From assembly GCF_019633745.1 (NCBI RefSeq), contig NZ_CP037968.1, forward strand, positions 186,001 to 250,000: DNA of 64,000 nucleotides. Reading direction: 5' to 3'. Within the stretch, counting starts at the first letter, position 1; the number at the start of each line of letters is the position of its first letter. Under the pieces are notes generated by a model, which did not search any database, was not told where the DNA came from, and was given only the letters and a program-made list of their open reading frames with translations. The translations under genes were made by a program, and so were the position numbers. Source of the DNA: Methanofollis formosanus. Lineage in GTDB: Archaea; Halobacteriota; Methanomicrobia; Methanomicrobiales; Methanofollaceae. Below are positions 1 through 8,821 of the stretch, piece after piece.

Positions 1-1
1 A

Positions 2-2710
2 ATTCTCCTGCTCTTTGGAGAGACATCCAGCATACCATATTCAGATCCTGATGTGCCCGGGCCCAAGGGTCTGGCAGAAATAGTTTCTGCAGCCGCTGAA
101 AAGGGACTGGATCCCTTTGAAGAGGCCATACGATTTTCCCAGGATCCCTTCATGATCTCTGATTATAACAGAGACCGTTCCCAAAGGGAGGGAGAGAGCA
201 AACTCAGATACCTTCAGACGCGCCTCGAAGCCGCGGAAGGCAGAATCGACAATGATCTTGAGATCATTGCGATACGCCAACAGATGAGCGATCAAGCGAG
301 TGGACTCTATTATGGACCAATGATGGGAGTGGACGATCCTCTCTTTCCAGCGGCCGGATTTACCGACGATATTTTGCATGCAATAAACCGGTTTTCGGTG
401 CAGAACCTCAAATTCAAAGGGAGATACTTTGCATCCGGTGATTCTGCACTGCCTGACATGTCCCTCATGGAGTGGACTATTCCGATCCTGCCGTTCCTGA
501 CAATCCTTGAAAAGGCGATATTCGGGAAAAGTGTCGTTGATTCCGGCACCGACATCAATGTGGTCCGTGAACTCTGGAAGTTTGAGGCAGATAGTTCTAC
601 CATTGCGGCGTATGAGTGGTTCTCACATCTTTCACGTGAAGAAAAGATCGAGATCCTCAATGGCGACTATCCGTTTTCGATCGGTGAGAAGTATCTCTCA
701 GAGATCGACCGATATGTTCCTGAGAATCAATCTTATTATTATCTCTTCAGGATCAGCCAGTTGTATTATGCCGGTTTTTATGAACACGCGGCAAAAATTG
801 GTGAACATGCGTTCTCCCATGAGAAGGACAGGAAGGCGAAATATTATATCGCGAGTTCCACCGCAACGTCATACCGGGAATATGAAGACTACCAGTCTGC
901 CCTGAGATGGTACGAGACTGCACGAAAACTGACGAAAAAACTGGAACAGGGCACTCGTGAATACAAAGAATTCGTCGAGCGGAAAAATTGCGCTGAGATG
1001 CAGCATTATCTTAACGGCAGCGAACGGTTCCGAAAAGATATTGCCGGAATCGTTAAAGATACCTGTCATCTTCCTTCAGAAATTCTGAGTTCCATAGAAT
1101 ACAATCTCGCCGAGGCGTCCAGGCGGACAGGCGAACATGATCAGGAATACGAACATCTGACCGAGTATGTCAACCTGGCCAATCCGAAGGATCCGCACTT
1201 CTCCATCGCCCTTGAAAGACTCGATCTGTTCACCCGAACTATGGATGATCCCGATTTCCAAACGATCCGTGAGACCGAATCCAGGAAAAGGGTGGAGATC
1301 TATCAACGCCGATACAGGAATGCAGTACTATCGTTTCAGTATATGGATGCCATGCACTGGATCGAGTGTCTCCTGGACATTCGCCCTACTCCTACTACGT
1401 ATTCAGAAAAATCCAGCCTTCTCAGACATTTCGGAAAAAATACCGAGGCAATCGATCTTCTGCGAAGGGCTGCAGAACTTTCTGACGAAGGGTCATATAC
1501 AAAATCATTCTGCTGGATTTCCTTTGCCCTGCTGAAGGCCCGGGATACCAGAGAGATTGATGAGGAGGTTTCTGAAGGGATCCGCTCGGCCCTCTGTTCT
1601 GCCGGTACAGGGAATATGGCCGGACCTGAGAACGGCTATATCGGCATCCTCAAGCCAGTCATCTTTGATACCACAGGATGGGATGACCCGGCTCTCTCGA
1701 CCCGGTTTTTGAAAGCATTTTCCAGAGAGTTTTCTGCTCTCGGTCTGCCTGGCAACCCTGCTCTATTTATTGGACAAGCATATCTCCTGAACAGTATGAG
1801 TGCCGAGGCCCGTGCGTGGTTCCAGAGAGCCGCTGAGGGTGCAGAGTCCGGGTCTGAGCGGGCAGCAATCTTCAATCTGATCGCCGAATCCTACTTCGCC
1901 GAGGGAGACCACGAAAGCGCGTGCAAATGGTTTGCGCGGGCAACGGCCGAGGCACCGCAATCACTGGATGCACATGCAGGACTGGCACGCTGTCATACCT
2001 GCATGATGGAATATGACCGGGCACTCGCCTCAATCAAAAAGGCATGTGAAATCGATCCTGAGAACGATCGATTGCGGCAGATGGAGGAGGAGATCACCAG
2101 AATGTCTGCGAACGTGATCTCCCTGTCACGGATCGATTCAGAGGAGGTACGTTCGGTCTTCAGGACCGGCGACTGGTTGTTGTACAGTGTATTTACCGGC
2201 CCCGAACGTGCGTCCTACGACCTCGGCCCGGTCGTCATCCAGTATGGGAAAGGGGTGGAGAAAATGCTGTATGAGACTATTCTCCTCCCTATCAGGGAAC
2301 AGATCCGGCAGGACTCCCGGTTCTGCACCACGCCGGGCATCGGGATCCGATCTGCTTTCTGGAAAGGATCTGATGAAAAAAAGATCCCGGCGTTGCCGTT
2401 CACGCTGAAGACGGTGCTTGGCACCCCTGAGAAATCCCTTGCTCTGGGTCAGTGGGATAAATTGGTGTCAGATATAAGAAAAACACACAAAAATCCGTTG
2501 AGCCTGAAGTTCTTGAATATGATGGAGGAGAAAGGGTTCTCCGAGGAGGTAATTAACCGGATCGGGAGTCTCTGCCGGGACCTTTCTCTGGAGCGGAACG
2601 GTGCCGCCCATCTATCATTCTACAGCAGAGATGAGGTGATGGAGAAGAGGAGGGAGATGGTGACGATCATCAATAAAATTATAGGGATTCTTTCAGATCT
2701 GAGTGAATAA
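2..2710 (+). CDS. TPR protein with HEPN-like C-terminal domain (5' end outside window)
   Basis: The reading frame is open to the left edge and reads sensibly upstream of the GTG at 53 (ending GETSSIPYSDPDV), with no ribosome binding site there, so the true start lies outside the window. About 902 residues are visible. The middle is all-helical with TPR-like helices; the clearest pair runs from AAIFNLIAESYFAEGDHESA to the LDAHAGLARCHTCMMEYDRA segment near residues 610-690. The last ~170 residues are helical and contain RNGAAH near residue 848, an R-x4-H motif as in HEPN domains, many of which are RNases in conflict systems. No enzyme domain is visible in the N-terminal part. TPR is seen directly; HEPN is an inference from the motif and its setting. 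A non-catalytic helical C-terminus is the alternative. Confidence 0.75.
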   Translation: MLLLFGETSSIPYSDPDVPGPKGLAEIVSAAAEKGLDPFEEAIRFSQDPFMISDYNRDRSQREGESKLRYLQTRLEAAEGRIDNDLEIIAIRQQMSDQASGLYYGPMMGVDDPLFPAAGFTDDILHAINRFSVQNLKFKGRYFASGDSALPDMSLMEWTIPILPFLTILEKAIFGKSVVDSGTDINVVRELWKFEADSSTIAAYEWFSHLSREEKIEILNGDYPFSIGEKYLSEIDRYVPENQSYYYLFRISQLYYAGFYEHAAKIGEHAFSHEKDRKAKYYIASSTATSYREYEDYQSALRWYETARKLTKKLEQGTREYKEFVERKNCAEMQHYLNGSERFRKDIAGIVKDTCHLPSEILSSIEYNLAEASRRTGEHDQEYEHLTEYVNLANPKDPHFSIALERLDLFTRTMDDPDFQTIRETESRKRVEIYQRRYRNAVLSFQYMDAMHWIECLLDIRPTPTTYSEKSSLLRHFGKNTEAIDLLRRAAELSDEGSYTKSFCWISFALLKARDTREIDEEVSEGIRSALCSAGTGNMAGPENGYIGILKPVIFDTTGWDDPALSTRFLKAFSREFSALGLPGNPALFIGQAYLLNSMSAEARAWFQRAAEGAESGSERAAIFNLIAESYFAEGDHESACKWFARATAEAPQSLDAHAGLARCHTCMMEYDRALASIKKACEIDPENDRLRQMEEEITRMSANVISLSRIDSEEVRSVFRTGDWLLYSVFTGPERASYDLGPVVIQYGKGVEKMLYETILLPIREQIRQDSRFCTTPGIGIRSAFWKGSDEKKIPALPFTLKTVLGTPEKSLALGQWDKLVSDIRKTHKNPLSLKFLNMMEEKGFSEEVINRIGSLCRDLSLERNGAAHLSFYSRDEVMEKRREMVTIINKIIGILSDLSE

Positions 2711-2776
2711 GCCCTTTGAAGATTTCCATTGACCCCACTTTTTTCAAAAATCTGTCTGAGCACCGGCACCCCCCCT

Positions 2777-2980
2777 TCACCCAGAACATCCGTCCACCAA
2801 CCCATCCGCCAGCCCCAGAATCCTCTCCCGCAGCGCGAGCCTCCCCACCCACGCCGCCGGGATCCCCTCTTCGCCATAGTACGCCCCCGCGAGCTGCCCA
2901 TACACCGCGCCGGTGGTGTCGGCGTCGTCGCCGAGGTTCACCGCGAGCAGGCACCCCGCGGTATCGGGAGCGGCGGTCCA
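2777..2980 (-). pseudogene. C-terminal remnant of an ADP-ribosylglycohydrolase (DraG family)
   Basis: The minus-strand frame encodes [20 protein letters not shown] followed by [18 protein letters not shown] and a short tail to a TGA. This is the conserved C-terminal part of DraG-family ADP-ribosylglycohydrolases, including the GDDADTTGA metal-ligand motif and the AGAYYG helix. About two-thirds of a normal protein, including the N-terminal metal-binding half, is missing. The remnant follows directly, in the same frame, after the stop codon of the neighbouring ATPase gene, so the ATPase seems to have replaced the 5' part. No start codon or ribosome binding site belongs to it, so it is a gene relic. 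Confidence 0.75.
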
Positions 2981-4348
2981 TCACGCACCCCCCATGAGAA
3001 CCTCGATATCGGCGAGGTCGTACACCAGGTAGCCCTCGGCCCGCAGTTCTTCCTTCCCCTCCACGTTCCCTGCAACGAGGAGATAGCGCTCCTCCGGGTA
3101 GTGCTCGTGCCGCACCTTCGCCGCTTTCCTCTCCAGGCGCGAGAACACCCCTCGCGCCTCACGGAGGCTAAGACCGCCCCACTTGCACTCGCCAAAGACG
3201 ATGCGGCGGACGGAATCGTCGACCGCCACGAGATCGATCTCCTCGCCCTTCCACCACCACCGCCCGGTCCTGCTGCCCGGAAGGATCGCGGGCACGACCT
3301 CCCGGCGCACAAATCTCTCGAACGGTTTCCCGAAGTAGCGGTCCATCGCAAGAGAGGAGGGGAGGAGGGTGTCGGTCTCGATCGCCTCGCGGTTTGGGAA
3401 GACAAAGGAGTACCAGAAATCAAAGACCGTGTCTTTGATCTGGTAGACGCCGCGCCTGGTATCCACCAGAATGGGCAGTTCGCGCTCCACGATCCCGAGG
3501 CGGATCATGCCCTCGAGATAGGGATAGATCTGGCGGGTGTCCATGCCGCAGAACTGCGCGATGGCGCCCGGTGCGGTGTTGCCCTCGGCGATGGCGTTGA
3601 TGATCGACTGGTAGGTCTTGAGTTCCCGGAACTCCTGGGAGAGGATGAAGTAGGGCTCGCGGTAGAAGTAGCCAAAGCGGGAGAAGAACTCCCGCTCGAC
3701 AAATGTGGAGAATGCATCGTAGTCCCCGGCCTTGAGCAGGTATTCGGGGACGCCGCCGATGGCGAGGTAGGTCCGCAGGGCGTCCGGGAAGGATTGGTCA
3801 AGGAATCTTCTGGCATGGACGAAGGGCAGGGCTTCGAGGAGCATGTCCCTGGTCCGCCTGCCGTAGAGAGGGGAGGTGGCCGAGAGGGCGAGGTCGCTCA
3901 TGAGCCCGAGCATCGAGCCGCAGAGGAGGATGCACCAGTTCGAGCCGGCGAGTTCGGTGTCCCAGGCCTTCTGGAGTGCCGAGAGGATCGAGGGATCGTT
4001 TTTGATGAGGTACGTGAACTCGTCGATGACGAGGTAGGCCCGTGTGGCGAGAGGTTTTCGGGCGAGGTAGGTGAAGATCTGGTCCCAGGTCTCGATGTGG
4101 AGGGAGGCGAGGAGGTCGTCGTCGAAGAAGGCCGCACACGCTGCCTGGAACTGTTTGATCTGGAGCGGCGCTGCGACGTCCTCGGAGAAGGAGAGGATGC
4201 CCTCTTTTCCCTGCACGAACTCGGCGAGGAGCCTGGTCTTCCCGATCCGGCGCCGACCGTACAGGATGACCATCCGTCCGCCCGGCTTCTGCCACTCCTC
4301 CTCAAGGAGGCGGCGCTCCTCCTCCCGGTCGACGAAGGGTCTAATCAT
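2981..4348 (-). CDS. Archaeal ATPase of the DUF234/Archaeal_ATPase family
   Basis: Of 455 residues, the N-terminal half is a STAND-like P-loop ATPase: Walker A YGRRRIGKTRL near residue 30, Walker B-type YLVIDEF near 105, and a sensor-like CGSMLGLMSD. A winged-helix region follows (GNTAPGAIAQFCGMDTRQIY). The C-terminus has the DUF234 nuclease-like signature (GEEIDLVAVDD, then FGECKW). These are the features of the MNS-clade ATPases common in archaea, often proposed to act in stress or conflict responses; the substrate is unknown. The ATG lies inside a perfect palindrome (see 4341-4372), which suggests autoregulation. Its stop directly abuts a DraG relic, so it may have arrived by insertion. 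Confidence 0.88.
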   Translation of the reverse strand: MIRPFVDREEERRLLEEEWQKPGGRMVILYGRRRIGKTRLLAEFVQGKEGILSFSEDVAAPLQIKQFQAACAAFFDDDLLASLHIETWDQIFTYLARKPLATRAYLVIDEFTYLIKNDPSILSALQKAWDTELAGSNWCILLCGSMLGLMSDLALSATSPLYGRRTRDMLLEALPFVHARRFLDQSFPDALRTYLAIGGVPEYLLKAGDYDAFSTFVEREFFSRFGYFYREPYFILSQEFRELKTYQSIINAIAEGNTAPGAIAQFCGMDTRQIYPYLEGMIRLGIVERELPILVDTRRGVYQIKDTVFDFWYSFVFPNREAIETDTLLPSSLAMDRYFGKPFERFVRREVVPAILPGSRTGRWWWKGEEIDLVAVDDSVRRIVFGECKWGGLSLREARGVFSRLERKAAKVRHEHYPEERYLLVAGNVEGKEELRAEGYLVYDLADIEVLMGGA

Positions 4349-4372
4349 GATTAGTACTAATCTGGATTAGTA
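4341..4372. promoter_or_regulatory. Double palindrome overlapping the ATPase start codon
   Basis: CTAATCATGATTAG (4341-4354) is a perfect 14-base palindrome containing the complement of the ATPase ATG. TACTAATCTGGATTAGTA (4355-4372) has 8-base arms around a 2-base centre. The CTAATC/GATTAG half sites repeat every 16 bases. Placement over the start codon fits an operator or a translation-control element; which protein binds is unknown. Confidence 0.6.
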
Positions 4373-4397
4373 ATAATGGTTGCGCAGGACCCGGTGA

Positions 4398-7300
4398 TTA
4401 CCACTCCCGCTCCCCCTCCGTCCCCTCGCAGAGCATCCGATAATCACACCGACTGCACCCGTACCCCGTCACCGCCGGGAACGCCCCCGCCCGGATCTGC
4501 TCGATGTCGGCCGACACCCGCGCCCTGAACGCCCCGACCGTCTCCTCGGTCGGGAGATAACTCCACTCCTTCTTCTCCCGCACAAAGAAGAAAGTCGCCC
4601 GCTCGGGAAGGTCGCCAAAGATCTCCCTGACGGCGAGGGAGTAGAGGTTGAGCTGGATGTTTTCAGGGAGACGCTTCTTGGTGATCGAGGTCGTGCCGCC
4701 CGACTTGTAGTCGACCACCACATACCGCCCTTCGGGCGTCCGCTCCAGGCGGTCGATGGAGCCGACGAATCGGACGCCGTCGATGAAGAACTCGAACCAC
4801 CGCTCGACGTCCACCACCTCGTTGGGGTTCGCCGCCTCCCAGGCGACATAGGTCGCGACCATCTCCCTGGCCCTCGCGAGGTCCTCTTCCTCCTTCGTCC
4901 TCGAGGGGTACCCGGCCGAGGACCAGACGGCGTCGAGGACGGCGAGGGCGGCGTCGAGCGTGACCGTTTCCCCGGCCATCTTCCGGCGTCCCATCTGCTC
5001 GCAGACGGCGTGAAGCGAGGTCCCGAGGGAGAAGAAGGTCTTCGGCCTCGTCGGCACCCGCAGCACCGTCCCGAACTTGAACCTGAGAGGGCAGTCCTCG
5101 TAGGTGGTGAGGGCCGAGGCCGAGAGCCGGAGGTCGTCGGCCAGCCAGGGCTCGGGCCGCGTCCTCGCCGTCACCCCGGGGTCGAAGGACGTCGCAGGGA
5201 CCGAGAAGAAGGAGGCCGGATCGAATGATCCCGGGTCCGCTCCCGCGGCGAGCAGTCGGCACTTCTCCAGATCGGCGAGGCGTTGTACCGCCGTCGAGAG
5301 CCGCATCTCGGCGACGGCCCGGATCGCCTCCTGCTGCAGCCGCTGCCGTGCCTGCTCCTGGTCGCCGACGACCACCCCGTCGGCCACCGTCTGCGGGGCC
5401 GGGACGGTGACGAGCCTGACGAGCGGGTTTTTCTGGTAGTCGAGTTCGGTCAGGAAGAGGGACGGCTTTGCCGCGGTCTTCCTCTGGCCGTACATCACCG
5501 CCCGCGTCAGGTACAGCCGCTCCTCGGCCCTGGTCATGGCCACATAGCAGAGCCGCCGTTCCTCCTGCAGGGAGAGTTCGCGCTCGTCCTCCTCGGGGAC
5601 CATGCTCCGTGCGAGGTCGCGGGGTACGGTGAACGCCTTTGCCCGGTGCCGCACCGGGAACCTGCCTTCAGAGAGGTCGAGGAGGAAGACGACCGGGAAC
5701 TCGGTCCCCTTGCTCTGGTGGATCGTCATGATCCTGACGGCGTCCTCCACCGGCGCCTCGTCCATCTCCACCGAGAGCTCGCCCACCTGGTCGAGGTAGA
5801 CAAGGAAGTCGGCGATGGTCGGCTCCCGCGTCAGGTCGGCGTACTCGGTGGCGAGACGGTAGAGCCAGTCCAGCACCCGCCGCTCCCTGGCGGCGCCGCC
5901 CCTGATCGCGGCATAGTACAGCCCCCCGCTCTCCATCATCAGGGTGTAGACGAGGTCGGGGACCGGGAGCGTCGCCTTCATCTCGATGAAGCGTGCCAGG
6001 CGGTCGGCGACCTCGCGCACCGCCGGGTCGTCGTCGGAGTGCCTGAGCAGCACCTCGTAGACGCCGTCGGTGTCGGTCTCGGGATCGGCACTCGCCCGCG
6101 CCTCGCGGTTGATCTGCTGGACCGTCAGTTCCGAGACCCCGGCCCGGCGCAGCAGACGGTTGATCGGGATGCCGGCGTTCAGGGGGTCGTCGACCACCCG
6201 CAGGGCGGCGATGAGGTCCCTGGCTGCCGGGAACCTGAAGGCCTCCATCTCGCCCACGAACTCGGCAGGAATGCCGTCGTTCACGAGCTGGCGGTAGACC
6301 TTCTGCCCCTGGGCGCGTTGGCGGCAGAGGACGGCGATGTCGCTGCAGCGGTACCGCCGCGGCGCCCCTTCCTGCCGCGGGCTGAACGTCGTTTCAAGGA
6401 GACGCCGGATCTCGTCGGCCACGTAGACCGCCTCGGCCGCCTCGGTCTCGCACTCGGCGACGACGACCGGTTCGCCCGCCGGGTTCCCGGTCCGGAGGTG
6501 CTTTGCAGGGCGGTCGGGGGTGTGGTCGATGAGTTCTCCGGCGAGGGCGAGGATGGTGCCTGAGTTGCGGTAGTTCTGGTTCAGCACGGTGAGCGAGCGG
6601 TCCGGGTAGGTCTCGGTGAAGTCCTTCACATTGCCGAAGTATGCGCCCCTGAACCGGTAGATCGTCTGGTCGTCGTCGCCGACGACGCAGAGATGGCCGT
6701 TGCAGAGGGACTTGACCAGGGCGAGCTGGGCATAGTTGGTGTCCTGGAACTCGTCGACCAGGATGTAGGGGTACTGCGCCCTGAGACGGTCCCGCACGAT
6801 GGGGTGCCTCTCCAGGAGGGCGACAGCCTCGTGGATCATGTCGTCGAAGTCGATGAGCCGCTCGTCCCGTTTGTAGGCTTCGTAGGCGCGGTAGACCGAG
6901 AGAAGGTCGCCGAGCCGGCAGGCCTCCAGGTCGTCGTCTGGCCGCGTCCCGAGATAGGCTTCCAGGTCGACCGGGGCGATCAGTTCGTTTCTGAGGCTGC
7001 TGATCCCGTCCATCACCGACTCGATGACACCCGCGGCGTTGTTCCCGACCTCGATCGCCTCGAAGCCGAAGGCGTCGATGGTGCGCTGTCCCCAGACGAT
7101 CTGGTTCGTCCTGCTGATCAGGCCGTTTCTGAGGTTAAGCCCGCTCTCGAGGGGGTGGTCTTTGAGGAGGGCAAAGCAGAAGGAGTGAAAGGTCTGGACC
7201 GTGCAGCCCGCGGTGAGGTCGCCGGCCCGGTCGATCCGCGCCTGCATCTCGCGGGCCGCCTTCTCGGAGAAGGTGAGGGCGAGAACCTCGTCGGGACGGG

Positions 7301-7448
7301 CATGGGCGTCTCTGATCAGGTGAAGGATCTTCTCGGTGATGACGCGGGTCTTGCCGGATCCCGGGCCCGCGAGGACGAGTTGTTTGCCGAGGCCCGTGAC
7401 CGCCTCCTGCTGGCGGGGGTTCAGGCCGGAGAGTGTATGGGTGTGCAT
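4398..7448 (-). CDS. UvrD/Rep-type DNA helicase fused to a RecB/Cas4-like nuclease domain
   Basis: A superfamily 1A helicase with all motifs: LVLAGPGSGKTRVITEK (I), ILVDEFQDTNYAQ (II), VVGDDDQTIYRFRGA (III), VLNQNYRNS (IV), TIHQSKGTEFPVVFLLDL (V) and VAMTRAEERLYLT (VI). The last ~250 residues are a PD-(D/E)XK module (TTYEDCPLRFKF, YVVVDYKSGG) ending in CSRCDYRMLC, so with the upstream Cys it probably holds a 4Fe-4S cluster as in AddB/Cas4. Expected role: ATP-driven unwinding and end processing in recombination or repair. The frame stays open far upstream through unrelated genes. I chose MHTHTLSGLNPRQQ because the family begins at NPRQQ and a TATA-like element sits about 30 bases upstream; an ATG at 7499 is the alternative. 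Confidence 0.92.
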   Translation of the reverse strand: MHTHTLSGLNPRQQEAVTGLGKQLVLAGPGSGKTRVITEKILHLIRDAHARPDEVLALTFSEKAAREMQARIDRAGDLTAGCTVQTFHSFCFALLKDHPLESGLNLRNGLISRTNQIVWGQRTIDAFGFEAIEVGNNAAGVIESVMDGISSLRNELIAPVDLEAYLGTRPDDDLEACRLGDLLSVYRAYEAYKRDERLIDFDDMIHEAVALLERHPIVRDRLRAQYPYILVDEFQDTNYAQLALVKSLCNGHLCVVGDDDQTIYRFRGAYFGNVKDFTETYPDRSLTVLNQNYRNSGTILALAGELIDHTPDRPAKHLRTGNPAGEPVVVAECETEAAEAVYVADEIRRLLETTFSPRQEGAPRRYRCSDIAVLCRQRAQGQKVYRQLVNDGIPAEFVGEMEAFRFPAARDLIAALRVVDDPLNAGIPINRLLRRAGVSELTVQQINREARASADPETDTDGVYEVLLRHSDDDPAVREVADRLARFIEMKATLPVPDLVYTLMMESGGLYYAAIRGGAARERRVLDWLYRLATEYADLTREPTIADFLVYLDQVGELSVEMDEAPVEDAVRIMTIHQSKGTEFPVVFLLDLSEGRFPVRHRAKAFTVPRDLARSMVPEEDERELSLQEERRLCYVAMTRAEERLYLTRAVMYGQRKTAAKPSLFLTELDYQKNPLVRLVTVPAPQTVADGVVVGDQEQARQRLQQEAIRAVAEMRLSTAVQRLADLEKCRLLAAGADPGSFDPASFFSVPATSFDPGVTARTRPEPWLADDLRLSASALTTYEDCPLRFKFGTVLRVPTRPKTFFSLGTSLHAVCEQMGRRKMAGETVTLDAALAVLDAVWSSAGYPSRTKEEEDLARAREMVATYVAWEAANPNEVVDVERWFEFFIDGVRFVGSIDRLERTPEGRYVVVDYKSGGTTSITKKRLPENIQLNLYSLAVREIFGDLPERATFFFVREKKEWSYLPTEETVGAFRARVSADIEQIRAGAFPAVTGYGCSRCDYRMLCEGTEGEREW

Positions 7449-7516
7449 GGGTTCAGGAATGGATGCTCCGCACGGCAGGAAATAGGTTGGGATTTTCATC
7501 TGCGGCCGAGCGCCGT

Positions 7517-8752
7517 TCACTCGTCTCGTTCTTCCTCCATCTCCGCCTCGATCACTCCCGTGAGCTCCCGCAGCGTCTCCACCCCGGTCGTCCTCATCGC
7601 GACCCTTGCCGACTCGAAGACATATTCCGGCGACTTCCCGGCGAAGGACTGTTGTGCATAGACGACGTCGGGCTTCTGCTCGAGGAGCATCTCGGCCGCC
7701 CGCAGCCCTTTCTGTTTTTCCATCCCGCTTGCCAGGTTGGCAAGGACCTCTTTGCGCTGCAGCCTCCCCTCCTTCACGCCGAAGTCGAGGAGAGCGAAAT
7801 AGGGCGCCTCCCCGAAGTGGGGGCTGAGCGTGCCGTCGAGGTCGTTGAGCGGCACGGCATAGCGCACCTGTGAGCGCTCGCCGGGTTCGGGGTGGATGAC
7901 CACCCGCTCCACATTGGGGACCAGGCCGCGGATACGGGCCTGGATGCGTTCGCTCACCAGTGTCGCCTCCGCCAGGTCGGTCTGCTTCATCGCGACGCTC
8001 GCCTCGACAAAGATATACCGACCGGAGTTGCGGCCGGTCAGGTCCCGCACGCCGGTCACCATCGGTTCGGCGAGGATCGCCGCCCTGATGGTGTCCCGCG
8101 TCTCGTGGTCGATCGAGGCGTCGAGGAGCGTGCGCATGCTGTCTTTGAGGATGCCCCATCCTGAGTAGGCGATGAGGGCGGCGATGACGACTGCCGCAAG
8201 GTGGTCGAGGGGCAGCCCGAAGGAGCGGCCCAGCAGAGCAAAAAAGACCACCGAGGTGGAGAGCACGTCCACCCGGTGCTGTTTCCCGTCGGCGACGAGG
8301 CTCGGGGAGTGGTAGGCGGTGCCCATCCGCACCTCGTAGGTGCCGAGGAAGTAGGGCACCGAGATCAGGGCGGCGACGGCGATGAGCACCCATCCGTCGA
8401 AGGGCAGGGCCGTCGCCTCGCCGCCGATGGCCGCGGCCGTGATCTCCCATGCCGTGAAAAAGACCAGCAGGGCGATGACCACGGCGACGAGGTTTTCGAC
8501 CTTGTACAGCCCGTAGGGAAACTCCCGGCTCGTGCGCGAGGAGATCCAGATGCCGGCAAGGAGGGCGAGCGAGGCGAGGACGTCCAGGGACGAGTGGACG
8601 GCGTCGGTGCCGAGCGCCAGGCTTCCCGAGATTCCGGCAAGACCGAGTTTCACCAGCACGAGCCCGACGTTCACGGCGAGCGAAATGAACGCGACCCGCC
8701 GGACCGCGGCGTCGGCCTGTCGCCGGTCGCTCTCCGGATGCGCTTCTTCCAT
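7517..8752 (-). CDS. Cation diffusion facilitator transporter with C-terminal NifX/NifB-type domain
   Basis: The first ~290 residues are a CDF family transporter: several membrane segments, the metal-site helix LGTDAVHSSLDVLAS, the second-site signature ADGKQHRVDVLST and the cytoplasmic ferredoxin-like regulatory domain. From about residue 290 a dinitrogenase-cofactor-biosynthesis (NifX/NifB C-terminal) domain follows, starting RYAVPLNDLDGTLSPHFGEA and including YFALLDFG. CDF proteins export Zn, Fe or other divalent metals; the added domain is known for binding metal clusters and may sense metal. The ATG is preceded by GAGGTG; a GTG three codons upstream is less likely. Confidence 0.9.
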   Translation of the reverse strand: MEEAHPESDRRQADAAVRRVAFISLAVNVGLVLVKLGLAGISGSLALGTDAVHSSLDVLASLALLAGIWISSRTSREFPYGLYKVENLVAVVIALLVFFTAWEITAAAIGGEATALPFDGWVLIAVAALISVPYFLGTYEVRMGTAYHSPSLVADGKQHRVDVLSTSVVFFALLGRSFGLPLDHLAAVVIAALIAYSGWGILKDSMRTLLDASIDHETRDTIRAAILAEPMVTGVRDLTGRNSGRYIFVEASVAMKQTDLAEATLVSERIQARIRGLVPNVERVVIHPEPGERSQVRYAVPLNDLDGTLSPHFGEAPYFALLDFGVKEGRLQRKEVLANLASGMEKQKGLRAAEMLLEQKPDVVYAQQSFAGKSPEYVFESARVAMRTTGVETLRELTGVIEAEMEEERDE

Positions 8753-8821
8753 GCCGGTCACCTCGAATGCTCTTTTTCTTCGCGCCGACCGATAACCGTT
8801 GCGGAGCGGGATCGAATCCGT

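Noticed and set aside
2729-4354. Long plus-strand frame opposite the DUF234 ATPase
   Set aside because: Antisense frame kept open by GC bias; the minus strand has intact Walker and nuclease-like motifs.
5283-6563. Plus-strand frame of over 400 codons opposite the helicase
   Set aside because: Shadow of the helicase gene; composition rich in Arg/Asp/Glu/His without any motif.
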